Of a stretch of 64,000 nt of DNA, positions 29,858-38,920 are shown one piece after another. Under the pieces are notes generated by a model. It did no database searches and had not been told where the DNA came from. It was given only the letters and a program-made list of their open reading frames with translations. The stretch's first letter is position 1; every line of letters starts with the position of its first letter. The stretch is from the NCBI RefSeq assembly GCF_027257845.1, contig NZ_JAPVOT010000005.1, positions 1 to 64,000 of the forward strand, given 5' to 3'. The translations under genes were made by a program, and so were the position numbers. Source of the DNA: Alteromonas sp. BMJM2 (lineage in GTDB: Bacteria; Pseudomonadota; Gammaproteobacteria; Enterobacterales; Alteromonadaceae).

Positions 29858-31128
29858 AACCAACGCTTAACCTGCTCTCAGAGATTTTTCCTACGCTCAC
29901 GAAAAGAATCGAGCCCTTCAAATTTTTCTTTCAAGTAGTATTGGCCGTTTGTGTATTAACCTGCAGTGCTTGCTCAGATGCGCCAGCGCCTTCTCGTTTC
30001 TTTGGGGAGCTATCAAAAAGTAACTCTGAAGATAGCGCTGAAGATAGCGCTGAAGATAGCTCTGAGAATAAGTCTGTAGATGGCCGTGACAACGAGTCTT
30101 CAACCAGCTCGTTTCAATCTGTGAATAAAACCACACCTTTAGTGTTACCGAAGGATCATGGCAGCCACCCTGACTATCAGCTTGAGTGGTGGTACCTAAC
30201 CTTTGTATTAGAAGATGATGAGAAAAACGAATACGGCCTACAATTTACCTTGTTTCGATTTGCTAGTGCAAAAGAAGCTCAGGTAGCAAGCTCGTGGTCT
30301 ACGCCACAGCAGTGGATGGGACATGCGTCATTACACTCAAAAGACGAGCACTTTTTTGAAGAGCGCTTGGCTGCTGGAGGCGTAGGAAACGCCTTTGTAA
30401 AGTCTGCCCCCTTTAACGCGGTTATCGATAATTGGTCGTGGCAATCAAAAAACGACTCCCCTTTTCCCGCAACATTACAATTCTCTATCAATAATACCGT
30501 AGACATTGCTCTGTCACTCACCGCCAACGGCCCATTCGTTAAACAGGGCGATAAAGGCTACAGTAAAAAAACTCAAGACGCGCGCCTTCGCTCCTACTAT
30601 TACAGCCAGCCTTTTATAAACGCCAGCGGCACTATTGATATGAACAACACAGCGTTTAACGTGAAAGGTTTAGGCTGGTACGATCATGAATGGACAAGCC
30701 ACTTAGCTAACAGCAATGCTATGGGTTGGGACTGGTTTTCACTGCATTTAGACGACGGTAGTAAGCTGATGGCGTTTCGTATGCACGCTGCTGATAATGG
30801 TACTAACGCTGGTGCGAGTACAATAAATAGAGGCAATGAAATATATACGACAGCTTCTTACATCACAGCTTCAGGGGGTAAAGAAACATTAGCATTGCAT
30901 GAAATCAGCATAATGCCGCTAGATAATGAACAAATTACTACGGTAAATGCCGAGCGTGATGTGCCCACCACGTGGCAGATAACCATTCCTGGTAAAGGTT
31001 TGGATATTACTGTATCGCCATTCAAATCTGGCCAGTGGAATAGCAGCGTATTGGCGTATTATGAGGGAAGAGTTGACGTAACCGGCACCCATAAGGGGGC
31101 TGGCTTTATGGAATTAACGGGGTATTGA
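29854..31128 (+). CDS. AttH/CrtC-like lipocalin-domain lipoprotein
   Basis: This 424-residue protein has a membrane segment ending in a lipobox-like LTCSAC at about residue 41, then an acidic repeat (SAEDSAEDSSE) and a lipocalin-like AttH/carotenoid 1,2-hydratase domain with YQLEWWYLTFVLED and GLGWYDHEWTS. It is coupled to the permease by ATGA. The ATPase-FtsX-AttH order is a known trio; the substrate is unknown, and carotenoid hydration is not implied because no carotenoid genes are near. The N-terminal 25 residues before the hydrophobic part are long for a signal peptide. Confidence 0.83.
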   Translation: MKPTLNLLSEIFPTLTKRIEPFKFFFQVVLAVCVLTCSACSDAPAPSRFFGELSKSNSEDSAEDSAEDSSENKSVDGRDNESSTSSFQSVNKTTPLVLPKDHGSHPDYQLEWWYLTFVLEDDEKNEYGLQFTLFRFASAKEAQVASSWSTPQQWMGHASLHSKDEHFFEERLAAGGVGNAFVKSAPFNAVIDNWSWQSKNDSPFPATLQFSINNTVDIALSLTANGPFVKQGDKGYSKKTQDARLRSYYYSQPFINASGTIDMNNTAFNVKGLGWYDHEWTSHLANSNAMGWDWFSLHLDDGSKLMAFRMHAADNGTNAGASTINRGNEIYTTASYITASGGKETLALHEISIMPLDNEQITTVNAERDVPTTWQITIPGKGLDITVSPFKSGQWNSSVLAYYEGRVDVTGTHKGAGFMELTGY

Positions 31129-31174
31129 TATATTGGAGCTACCAAGGTTCGTAAAACGCGAGCCAATTAACGCG

Positions 31175-32095
31175 CTAGTAAATAGACCAGTTAATTCGCT
31201 CGCTTAACGAGGTTAATGCGGCCACGCCAAGTTGAGAATTCCCGACACTGTTAAGAGCGGGCGAAAATACGCAAATGGTAAAGCGCCCTGGAACGACAGC
31301 GACAATACCGCCACCTACCCCACTTTTACCTGGCAAACCTACTTTAAACGCGAAACTACCTGCTTCATCGTACATACCGCTAGTGGCAAGCAACGCATTA
31401 ACCTGCTTAGTTTGATAAGGGGTTAGTACTTGCTCATCAGCACACGCTGACAAGCCACGATTGGCAAGAAAACTAATGGAGCGCGCCAAGTCTTCACAGC
31501 TCATCTCTAAAGCGCAATTATGAAAATAGTTGTGCAATACATCTTCAACTTCGTTTTCAAAATTGCCGTAAGCCTTCATTAGGTAGGCCATTGCCGCATT
31601 TCTTGAGCGATGCTGAAATTCTGACTCAGCCACTACCTTGTTCACCATGATTTCGCCGTTACACGATAAACGGCGAACAAAGTCCCGCATCGCGATATGG
31701 GGAGAGGCGAAACGGGACTGCACCATGTCGCTGACTACTAACGCACCAGCATTGATGAAAGGGTTTCTTGGCATCCCGTTTTCGTACTCAAGCTGCACTA
31801 GCGAGTTAAATGGCAACCCGGATGGCTCGCAACCGACTCTGTCCCACATGGTCTCGCCATAGTGATTGATAGCAAGTACCAAATTGAACACTTTTGAAAT
31901 ACTTTGAATTGAGAACGGTACACCAGCATCGCCAATCGACGTAATCTGGCCTTGAATATCGCATATCGCAATGCCGAATTGACGTGGATTAACGGTTGCA
32001 AGGGCTGGAATATAATCAGCCACCTTGCCCATACCCAGCATGGGCTCTACCTCATCATAAATATCTTGAAGTAGTGCTCGCATGTCATCGTTCAT
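31175..32095 (-). CDS. glsA: Glutaminase
   Basis: It hydrolyses glutamine to glutamate and ammonia. The 306-residue protein is a serine-dependent beta-lactamase-like glutaminase with the catalytic SxxK in [26 protein letters not shown], and [18 protein letters not shown] near the C-terminus. The ATG at 32095 follows GGAGAG by nine bases; a TTG one codon earlier is less likely. It converges with the AttH-like gene, and a 13-bp tandem array lies just upstream. Confidence 0.95.
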   Translation of the reverse strand: MNDDMRALLQDIYDEVEPMLGMGKVADYIPALATVNPRQFGIAICDIQGQITSIGDAGVPFSIQSISKVFNLVLAINHYGETMWDRVGCEPSGLPFNSLVQLEYENGMPRNPFINAGALVVSDMVQSRFASPHIAMRDFVRRLSCNGEIMVNKVVAESEFQHRSRNAAMAYLMKAYGNFENEVEDVLHNYFHNCALEMSCEDLARSISFLANRGLSACADEQVLTPYQTKQVNALLATSGMYDEAGSFAFKVGLPGKSGVGGGIVAVVPGRFTICVFSPALNSVGNSQLGVAALTSLSERINWSIY

Positions 32096-32116
32096 CAAAC
32101 CAATCTCTCCATTCAG

Positions 32117-32194
32117 TATTTCTATCCAACCTTTCTATTCAACCTTTCTATTCAACCTTTCTATTCAACCTTTCTATTCAACCTTTCTATACAA
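32117..32194. repeat. 13-bp tandem repeat CCTTTCTATTCAA, six units
   Basis: Four perfect units (32130-32181) are flanked by one degenerate unit on each side (32117-32129 and 32182-32194). The array lies 22 bases before the glsA start, where promoter or leader sequence is expected, so copy-number change could alter glsA expression. Confidence 0.92.
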
Positions 32195-32251
32195 TCATGT
32201 TTGTGTCGTCTTACAAGTGCAATTAAACGATAGCAACACAGGTTGGTTTGG

Positions 32252-33595
32252 CTATTTGTCCAGAAAACCAAAGATTTTTTTAGCTATATCAGTATTGTCT
32301 ATTTGCCCAGTAAACGAAGAAGCACCAGCACCAAACGCAAATACTTCAACATCTACACCTGTATGGCCAGTCGTTGTCCAACCCGTGTTTGTTTTCACAT
32401 CCAAAAATGTTTTAACCGCTGCGTAACGAGTTTCTTCATCTTGATTTGAGACACTATCTAACATTGCGAGTTCTTCACTGGTAAGGGAAAGACCCAATTG
32501 CTGTGCAGCGTAATCTCCTGGCATGTCCTCATCAATCATCTTTTTGGCAATCATGCGAGCAGAAGCCGACATAGTGTGAAGGTACTCCGGGCTCCAACGA
32601 TAATCACCACCCGCACCAATGGTAAGGCCACCAGTACTGTGATCTGCAGTAAGCACCACAAGTGTGTCAGGATGGGTTGCAACATAGTCACGCAAATATT
32701 CAATCGTTTGAGCTAAATCATGCATCTCTGCCATTGCTGAGCCAACATCATTAGCATGACCCGCCCAATCTACCTGACTGGCTTCAACCAATAAGAAATA
32801 ACCGTTATCGTTTTCAAGGTGCTTGATGGCATGTTCAGTAAGATACGCAAGGCGATCTTTGCGGTTATCGTCTAGCACCGCCGGAAGCGCGACAGGAGCG
32901 AATAAACCGATAACATCGCTTCCCGCTGGAATGGATGACAAGCCTTCGTAAGAGTCTGCGTATTCATAGCCTTCATCAACAAATTGCGATAACAGGTTTC
33001 TGTCTTCTCGCTTAAAATAAGCTGTTCCACCGCCAAGCATTACGTCAGCGACAGGCTCGCCATTTACGCGTATATCGAAAAAATCGTCGGCTATTTCGTT
33101 GTAGTTTTTGCGGCTTTCATTGTGTGCGATGTAAGAGGCTGGCGTGGCGTGAACAATCTGCGAAGTAACGGCCAGCCCTGTTCTCATGCCCTTTGATTTC
33201 GCATAATGCATAACAGAATTAACAGGCTTTTTATCAACGTCAACGCCAATAGCGCCATTGTATGACTTAACGCCAGTTGCAAGTGCGGTGGCCGCGGCGG
33301 CAGAATCGGTCACGTAACCAGATACTTTAGCAGGATACGTCGATGCGTTGCCTAGAAGAATGTCATCGAAAACCACGCTCTCAATTTCAGGCGTAGCAGC
33401 ATTATCGACATAATTGCGATAGGCAGTGGTATAGGCGGGTCCCATTCCATCTGCAACAACCATTATGATATTTTTCGGCGCGTTTGTTGGTGCGACTTGT
33501 TGAGCGTTATCGACACTTTTAGTCATTGTACAGCCTGCAATGAATGCGACAGACAAACTGCTTACTAATGAGGCACGTAATACGTGTTTAACCAT
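32252..33595 (-). CDS. phoA: Alkaline phosphatase, PhoA type, lipoprotein
   Basis: This metalloenzyme releases phosphate from phosphomonoesters in the envelope. The 447-residue protein has a signal peptide with lipobox FIAGC (Cys22), the metal aspartate in MVVADGMGP, the nucleophile serine in VTDSAAAATALATG, and metal ligands in VDWAGHAND, LTADHSTGG and TTGHTGVDV. It is probably membrane-anchored rather than free. GGGAAGTTCAAC precedes the ATG. I see no clear Pho box upstream. Confidence 0.94.
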   Translation of the reverse strand: MVKHVLRASLVSSLSVAFIAGCTMTKSVDNAQQVAPTNAPKNIIMVVADGMGPAYTTAYRNYVDNAATPEIESVVFDDILLGNASTYPAKVSGYVTDSAAAATALATGVKSYNGAIGVDVDKKPVNSVMHYAKSKGMRTGLAVTSQIVHATPASYIAHNESRKNYNEIADDFFDIRVNGEPVADVMLGGGTAYFKREDRNLLSQFVDEGYEYADSYEGLSSIPAGSDVIGLFAPVALPAVLDDNRKDRLAYLTEHAIKHLENDNGYFLLVEASQVDWAGHANDVGSAMAEMHDLAQTIEYLRDYVATHPDTLVVLTADHSTGGLTIGAGGDYRWSPEYLHTMSASARMIAKKMIDEDMPGDYAAQQLGLSLTSEELAMLDSVSNQDEETRYAAVKTFLDVKTNTGWTTTGHTGVDVEVFAFGAGASSFTGQIDNTDIAKKIFGFLDK

Positions 33596-34111
33596 GTTGA
33601 ACTTCCCGGGGTAATAACATGCGCAATGTGTTTAGCAAAACGAAACGGCGCATACTGCTAAGTAATGTATTTAGAAATCATTGTTTTAGAAATCATTGTT
33701 CACGCCTGAGCGTCTTGGCGCTTGTTACACTTTAATCAATATAATACAACGACGAGTTAGGTTTTAACTAAAGTACTTTCATGTTTAAGTCATTGTTTAT
33801 TAATTTAAAGATACCCTCTTCTAAACGATATTTATTTAGAGGAGCATGTGCCTACAAGAGCGTGCACGAATAAGGTATTGCTTTTCTTTATGCAATTGTA
33901 AAGCAGACTCACCCCAACAACAAAACTAAAAGGTCGTAGGGGCGATGAAGTGAGGATAAAACAAGCACAAAGGCAGATGCTGGCGCAAAATTTTAGCGCT
34001 AGCGTGTATGGTTAGCTCTTAGTATTGTATTTTTATCAGCTCGTGTTGCAGGGTACTCTGTAATATCACGTGTCAGAGCGCAGAGCCATTTCTATCTATC
34101 ATGGAGCTGCT
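33596..34111. other. Intergenic region upstream of the phosphatase gene
   Basis: No gene is supported. It holds a 15-base direct repeat at 33670-33699 and otherwise A+T-rich sequence. The cheV terminator would fall in the right part, but I see no hairpin with a T run. Confidence 0.55.
33670..33699. repeat. 15-bp perfect direct repeat
   Basis: TTTAGAAATCATTGT occurs twice without a gap, about 75-105 bases before the phosphatase ATG. It could be a regulator-binding direct repeat or a small duplication. Confidence 0.8.
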
Positions 34112-35071
34112 TTACTGTTTTTGCTCCGATAGATACTCGCGCATGCGTTGCTGTGCAACATCCACCAGCATATCGGGCTGAAATTTAGAGATAAAGCGGT
34201 TGCACCCCACTTTTTCAACCATGGCATCATTAAAGCTGCCGCTCAATGACGTATTAAGGGCAATGAACAAATTACTCATTCTTGGGTCGCTGCGAACTTC
34301 TGCAGTTAAACGGTAGCCATCCATCTCTGGCATCTCGGCGTCAGTGAACATAAGCAAAATCTCATCACAGGGGTTTTTCCCCTCATCAGCCCATTGCTTT
34401 AACAATGCTAGTGCTTCTGCGCCGTTTTTACGCTCTATAATTGCGATCCCTAATTGTTTAAGGGTATCACTTATCTGTTTTCTTGCCGTACTGGAATCAT
34501 CTACAATAAGTACCTTTTTATCGACGAAGTGATTTACAATTTCGGTATCGAGTATTTCGTCAGAAATTGAAATATCGTAATCGATAATCTCAGCGAGCAC
34601 TTTTTCGACGTCGATGATTTCCACCAACTCCGTTTTACCTTCAATATTCACTTGCGTTATGGCGGTTAAATAATTCGACTTCCCCATTGCGCTAGGTGGC
34701 GGCTGAATAGTATCCCATGACGTGTTAACAATACTTTTCACTTGCCCAATGATAAAGCCCTGAACACTGCGATTATATTCGGTAATAATGACATTTCTGG
34801 CAGTTTCTTCGGTAGCAACACCGCGCATTTTGATTGCCTGGCGCAAGTCAATAACCGGAATTGCGCTGCCTCTGTAATTCATTACACCTCGCAAATTATC
34901 GTGGGAGCCAGGCATCTTATTCATTTTTGGGACATCGATGACTTCTTTGATTTTAAATACGTTCATAGCAAAGATATGACGTGTACCTAGCTGGAACATC
35001 AACAGTTCCAACCTATTTTCACCAACTAACTTGGTTCGTTGGTCGACAGACGACAATACACTTTTACTCAT
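34112..35071 (-). CDS. cheV: CheV chemotaxis coupling protein
   Basis: CheV couples receptors to CheA through a CheW domain and is tuned by a receiver domain. The 319-residue protein has a CheW domain at about residues 20-165 (MNVFKIKEVIDVPKMNKMPG, LRGVMNYRGSAIPVIDL) and a receiver domain at about 180-315 with KVLIVDDSSTARK and the phospho-acceptor aspartate in MFTDAEMPEMDG. The ATG at 35071 is chosen; a GTG three codons earlier is possible. No other chemotaxis gene is nearby. Confidence 0.93.
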   Translation of the reverse strand: MSKSVLSSVDQRTKLVGENRLELLMFQLGTRHIFAMNVFKIKEVIDVPKMNKMPGSHDNLRGVMNYRGSAIPVIDLRQAIKMRGVATEETARNVIITEYNRSVQGFIIGQVKSIVNTSWDTIQPPPSAMGKSNYLTAITQVNIEGKTELVEIIDVEKVLAEIIDYDISISDEILDTEIVNHFVDKKVLIVDDSSTARKQISDTLKQLGIAIIERKNGAEALALLKQWADEGKNPCDEILLMFTDAEMPEMDGYRLTAEVRSDPRMSNLFIALNTSLSGSFNDAMVEKVGCNRFISKFQPDMLVDVAQQRMREYLSEQKQ

Positions 35072-35597
35072 ACTACTCACTTTTAATCGATATTTAAAAA
35101 GGCAATAGGCCCGTTTTACTCATTAACGCTGTTGTAGCGTGACACGCCAGACTATCAGCCTTCTCGGTTGGTATGAACACATTTGCACTAAAGTCTAAGG
35201 CTCTGTAAGAGCCAGTTAACTTCTCAAAAAGACGTTACTTTGCGTCAGCAACTTTATCGGTCGACTATTGACAACTCTTGAGCGGAGACCCCTGCCTATT
35301 GATATCGCCTTTTTTTCACCACTTCTTAAATATAGATGTAAATATCAAAATCTTCCTATTTATTAGCCCCCACTGCTCATTGCTCAACGCAAATAACACT
35401 AAGAGTAGAGAAGCCGATGAGCATTCACAAGATAAATGACGGCAATGCAAAATATATATTTCTATTATTTCGATAACCCCATTAGGATGAAATGGAACTC
35501 ACGGAAACGCCCTACCGCTGAATCGTTGTTGACGAAAAGCAAGCTAAACAAAAAAAGCGTTAACGTAAAAATATAATCATAGACGGGAGAGACGCTC
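35072..35597. other. Intergenic region between divergent cheV and aceA
   Basis: No gene is supported. It carries the regulatory regions of both genes. A TATAAT box lies near 35571, about 25 bases before the aceA ATG, with a poor -35. GCTGAATCGTTG at 35517-35528 resembles one half of a Cra (FruR) site, the glyoxylate regulator of E. coli, but the dyad is incomplete. Confidence 0.5.
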
Positions 35598-37193
35598 ATG
35601 TCGCAATACCAACAAGATATTGATAACTTCGCAACTTTAAAAGCAGCACAAAAAGGCGCATGGGAAGGTATTAATCCAGAATTCGCCGCTCGCATGAAGC
35701 TTCAAAATCGTTTTAAAACCGGTTTAGACATTGCTCGCTATACAGCAGCAATTATGCGTAAAGACATGGAAGAATACGACGCCGACTCTTCACAGTACAC
35801 TCAGTCGTTAGGCTGCTGGCACGGCTTCGTTGGGCAACAAAAAATGTTGTCAGTTAAAAAGCATCAGGGCACGACAAGTAAAAGTTACTTGTACCTGTCA
35901 GGTTGGATGGTAGCAGCGCTTCGCTCAGAGTTCGGCCCTCTTCCAGACCAATCAATGCATGAAAAAACATCGGTTTCATCACTTATTGAAGAGTTATACA
36001 CGTTCCTTCGCCAAGCAGACGCTCGTGAATTGGGTGACCTTTTCCATAAACTTGACGATGCAAAAGCTAACGGCGGCGACGTTGCGGCAATTCAGTCAGA
36101 AATAGAAAACTACGAAACACATATTGTTCCTATTATTGCAGATATCGATGCAGGCTTTGGAAACGAAGAAGCGACTTACCTGCTTGCTAAGCAAATGATT
36201 GAAGCGGGTGCTTGCTGTATTCAAATTGAAAACCAAGTATCAGATGCAAAGCAATGTGGTCACCAAGACGGTAAAGTTACCGTTCCTCATGAAGATTTCT
36301 TAGCGAAAATTAACGCCGTACGTTACGCGTTTCTTGAGCTAGGTGTAGACGACGGTGTAATTGTAGCGCGTACCGATTCATTAGGTGCAGGCCTTACGCA
36401 AAAAATACCGGTATCTCAATCTGAAGGCGATTTAGCTGCACAGTATAATGCGTTCCTTAAAACAACCGACGTTGCCAGCGCTGACGATGTTAACGAAGGT
36501 GACTTAATCCTTAAGCAAGGCGGAAAGCTAGTTAAGCCAGAACGTTTACCAAATGGATTGTTTAGATTTAAAGACGGCTCAGGTTTCGACCGTGTTGTTC
36601 TTGACTGTGTTACATCACTTCAGCACGGTGCAGATCTTCTTTGGATTGAAACTGAAAAGCCTCACGTTGGGCAAATTGCGGAAATGGTTAACGCTATCCG
36701 CGAACAAGTACCTAATGCGAAACTTGTTTACAACAACTCGCCATCGTTCAACTGGACGCTTAACTTCCGCCAGCAGGTATTCGATGCGTGGAGTGAAGAA
36801 GGTAAAGACGTTTCTGGCTATAACCGTGCTGGCCTAATGGCAGTAGAGTACGACGAGAGTGAATTAGCGGCAGTAGCCGATGAGAAAATTAAGAGTTTCC
36901 AGGCAGACGCTGCTCGCGAAGCCGGTATTTTCCATCACTTAATCACGCTTCCGACTTACCACACCACTGCGTTATCTACTGATAACTTGGCGAAAGGGTA
37001 CTTCGGTGAAGAGGGGATGCTTGCTTATGTACGCGGTGTTCAACGCCAAGAAATTCGCCAAGGTTTAGCGTGTGTTAAACACCAAGCAATGGCAGGTTCA
37101 GATTTAGGTGATACGCATAAAGAGTACTTCTCTGGTGATGCGGCGCTTAAAGCATCAGGCGATGACAATACAATGAACCAGTTCGACGTTTAA
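35598..37193 (+). CDS. aceA: Isocitrate lyase, long form
   Basis: It splits isocitrate to glyoxylate and succinate in the glyoxylate shunt. The 531-residue length matches the Pseudomonas-type long class rather than E. coli's 434-residue enzyme. The active-site loop is present as AKQCGHQDGKVTVPHEDF, a KQCGH form of the usual KKCGH, with IADIDAGFGNEEATY binding metal. GGGAGAGACGCTC precedes the ATG. Malate synthase, the next enzyme, lies 1.7 kb downstream beyond a LysR gene. Confidence 0.96.
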   Translation: MSQYQQDIDNFATLKAAQKGAWEGINPEFAARMKLQNRFKTGLDIARYTAAIMRKDMEEYDADSSQYTQSLGCWHGFVGQQKMLSVKKHQGTTSKSYLYLSGWMVAALRSEFGPLPDQSMHEKTSVSSLIEELYTFLRQADARELGDLFHKLDDAKANGGDVAAIQSEIENYETHIVPIIADIDAGFGNEEATYLLAKQMIEAGACCIQIENQVSDAKQCGHQDGKVTVPHEDFLAKINAVRYAFLELGVDDGVIVARTDSLGAGLTQKIPVSQSEGDLAAQYNAFLKTTDVASADDVNEGDLILKQGGKLVKPERLPNGLFRFKDGSGFDRVVLDCVTSLQHGADLLWIETEKPHVGQIAEMVNAIREQVPNAKLVYNNSPSFNWTLNFRQQVFDAWSEEGKDVSGYNRAGLMAVEYDESELAAVADEKIKSFQADAAREAGIFHHLITLPTYHTTALSTDNLAKGYFGEEGMLAYVRGVQRQEIRQGLACVKHQAMAGSDLGDTHKEYFSGDAALKASGDDNTMNQFDV

Positions 37194-37220
37194 CGGAAAG
37201 TTCCCAACCTTTCCTTTACT

Positions 37221-37244
37221 GGGCACCTTAGGGTGCCCTTTTTT
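37221..37244 (+). terminator. Terminator of aceA
   Basis: GGGCACC, loop TTA and GGGTGCCC are followed by TTTTTT, 27 bases after the aceA stop. Confidence 0.9.
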
Positions 37245-37246
37245 AT

Positions 37247-37519
37247 AATTATACCAATCGGCATAGATAATTGCCCGCTCGGAAGGCGCTGGCAAGTTTC
37301 CTAGCGAAGCTTGGGAATGCAGGAATGGCTGTTCCCTTTCAAATTCCCAGTATGAAGCTAGGAAGCTTGCCAGACCTTCCCGAAGGGCGAGTTTAAAATG
37401 TCCGTACTCTTTGTTGTGTCACCTTGATGTAGAACCACTGCACCTGCGGTAACACGCCGCGATTACGAACATTTTAAATCTCGCTGAGTGGGTAACTATC
37501 TATGCGGACTGGTATTATT
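37247..37519. mobile_element. MITE-like element with terminal inverted repeats
   Basis: The 26-base ends (37247-37272 and 37494-37519) are inverted repeats matching at 22 of 26 positions (TATACCAATCGGCATAGATAA on one side, cut short here to 20: TATACCAATCGGCATAGATA). Inside, 37273-37388 folds into one long interrupted hairpin (GGAAGG/CCTTCC, GGCAAG/CTTGCC, TTCCTAGC/GCTAGGAA, TGGGAAT/ATTCCCA). A further inverted pair around TTTAAAATGTCCGTA (37391-37405) and its partner near 37462-37478 is nested. No protein is encoded. The structure suggests a non-autonomous element; a family match is not checked. Confidence 0.7.
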
Positions 37520-37730
37520 CATTATATTGATGTTATATCTTGCCGCTTTCATCATCATGAGTTTGAGAAATACACGCCCAAACGTTAGCAACATATTAAT
37601 TAATCATTTAAAATCAGTTATTTGAAGCAATAAAATAAATGTAAACTAAGACTAAACGCTTATCTGACAAGAGACGCAAAACACTTTACAATACACTTCT
37701 TTAATCATCTTCAAAAAGAGCATTACAGCA

Positions 37731-38675
37731 ATGAATATAGCGAAGGTCGATCTTAATCTACTGGTTTATTTGGATGTCTTATTACGAGAAGGCAGCGTAA
37801 CAAAAGCGGCAAACCAACTAAGCATTACACAGCCGGCCATGAGTAACGGCTTGAAACGTCTTCGCGACCTGTTTAAAGATCCACTTTTAGTGCGAACAAG
37901 CGACGGAATGACGCCCACGAAACGGGCATTAGAGCTTCAGCCTATTATTCGAGACGTACTAGGCCGCTTAGAAAGTTCCATTCAGCCAGAGTCTGAATTT
38001 GATCCGCTCACCAGCGAGAGAACGTTTCGCATTATGACCAGTGATTATGCAGAGAGTACCTTGTTGCTTGAGCTTGTTGGCCGGTTAGCCGACTTAGCGC
38101 CTAATATCACGTTAGATTTAATTACGCCAAGTGATGTGACGTTTCACGATGTAGAACAAGGTAAAGTAGACATGGCGATAAACCGCTTTGACGAACTACC
38201 CTTATCATTCCATCAAAAAGTTGTGTGGTACGACACCTTTAGCTGCGTGATGAGTGCCGACCACCCCCTGGTTCAACGTTGTGACTTAGAAAGCTACATC
38301 AATGCACAACATATTTGGGTAAGTAAAACTGGTTTTGGCGTTGGCGTAGGTATCGACCCTAACGAAGTTCAAAAGCTTGGCTGGGTGGACGCAGAGCTCA
38401 CGAAGATAGGCAAACAAAGAGCAATTCGCGTTTTTACTCGTCATTATCACGCAGCGCTTCAAATAGCGAAAAAACAAAAACTTATCGCGACGCTACCTAG
38501 TAAAGCAGCGAAGCTTTTTAAGCACGATCCTGATGTGGTCATTAAAGAGCCGCCGTTTGATATTCCACCTATTGCATTGAAAATGGCTTGGAGCGCACTA
38601 CTTCACCACGACGCCGGTCATATTTGGCTACGCCGACTAATTAGTGATGTGGCGAGCGAAATGAATGCTGTTTAG
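37731..38675 (+). CDS. LysR-family regulator next to the glyoxylate shunt genes
   Basis: This 314-residue regulator has the N-terminal winged helix-turn-helix at about residues 5-65 (VTKAANQLSITQPAMSNGLKRL) and a LysR substrate-binding domain, closest in style to the NodD/LeuO-like group (DLNLLVYLDVLLREGSVTKAA). It lies between aceA and glcB on the same strand with its own gaps on both sides, so control of one or both is plausible, but no operator is proven. Confidence 0.88.
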   Translation: MNIAKVDLNLLVYLDVLLREGSVTKAANQLSITQPAMSNGLKRLRDLFKDPLLVRTSDGMTPTKRALELQPIIRDVLGRLESSIQPESEFDPLTSERTFRIMTSDYAESTLLLELVGRLADLAPNITLDLITPSDVTFHDVEQGKVDMAINRFDELPLSFHQKVVWYDTFSCVMSADHPLVQRCDLESYINAQHIWVSKTGFGVGVGIDPNEVQKLGWVDAELTKIGKQRAIRVFTRHYHAALQIAKKQKLIATLPSKAAKLFKHDPDVVIKEPPFDIPPIALKMAWSALLHHDAGHIWLRRLISDVASEMNAV

Positions 38676-38920
38676 TAGCAACGCTACTAGACAATAAAAG
38701 CAGTAGAACCCATCGAAATACTGGGATTTATCATAGCAAAGCCAATGCATTCATGAAATTTATGACAGCAATACAAACCATAAATTAAAAAACTATCTCT
38801 ATACGCACTACACTAGGCCCAAGATATTACAAAAAGCACAGTACTAAAAGTGTCGTAGGCAGGTAGTACAATACTTACCTAGTAAAACTTTTCCTAGTAA
38901 AGCAATGTATAGAGGTAGTT

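Larger units (their letters stand above)
37194..37730. other. Intergenic region between aceA and the LysR gene
   Basis: It consists of the aceA terminator, the MITE-like element and about 210 A+T-rich bases that should hold the LysR promoter. No gene is supported. Confidence 0.6.

Noticed and set aside
29854..31128. Carotenoid 1,2-hydratase
   Set aside because: The domain is shared with AttH-type proteins, the protein is a likely lipoprotein next to an ABC permease, and no carotenoid gene is near.
32117..32194. CRISPR array
   Set aside because: The units are 13 bp, contiguous and without spacers. It is a simple tandem repeat.
33596..33740. Pho box before the alkaline phosphatase
   Set aside because: No pair of CTGTCAT-like heptamers with the right spacing was found on either strand.
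35517..35528. Cra (FruR) operator before aceA
   Set aside because: Only one half of the dyad fits. Noted under the intergenic region but not called as a site.
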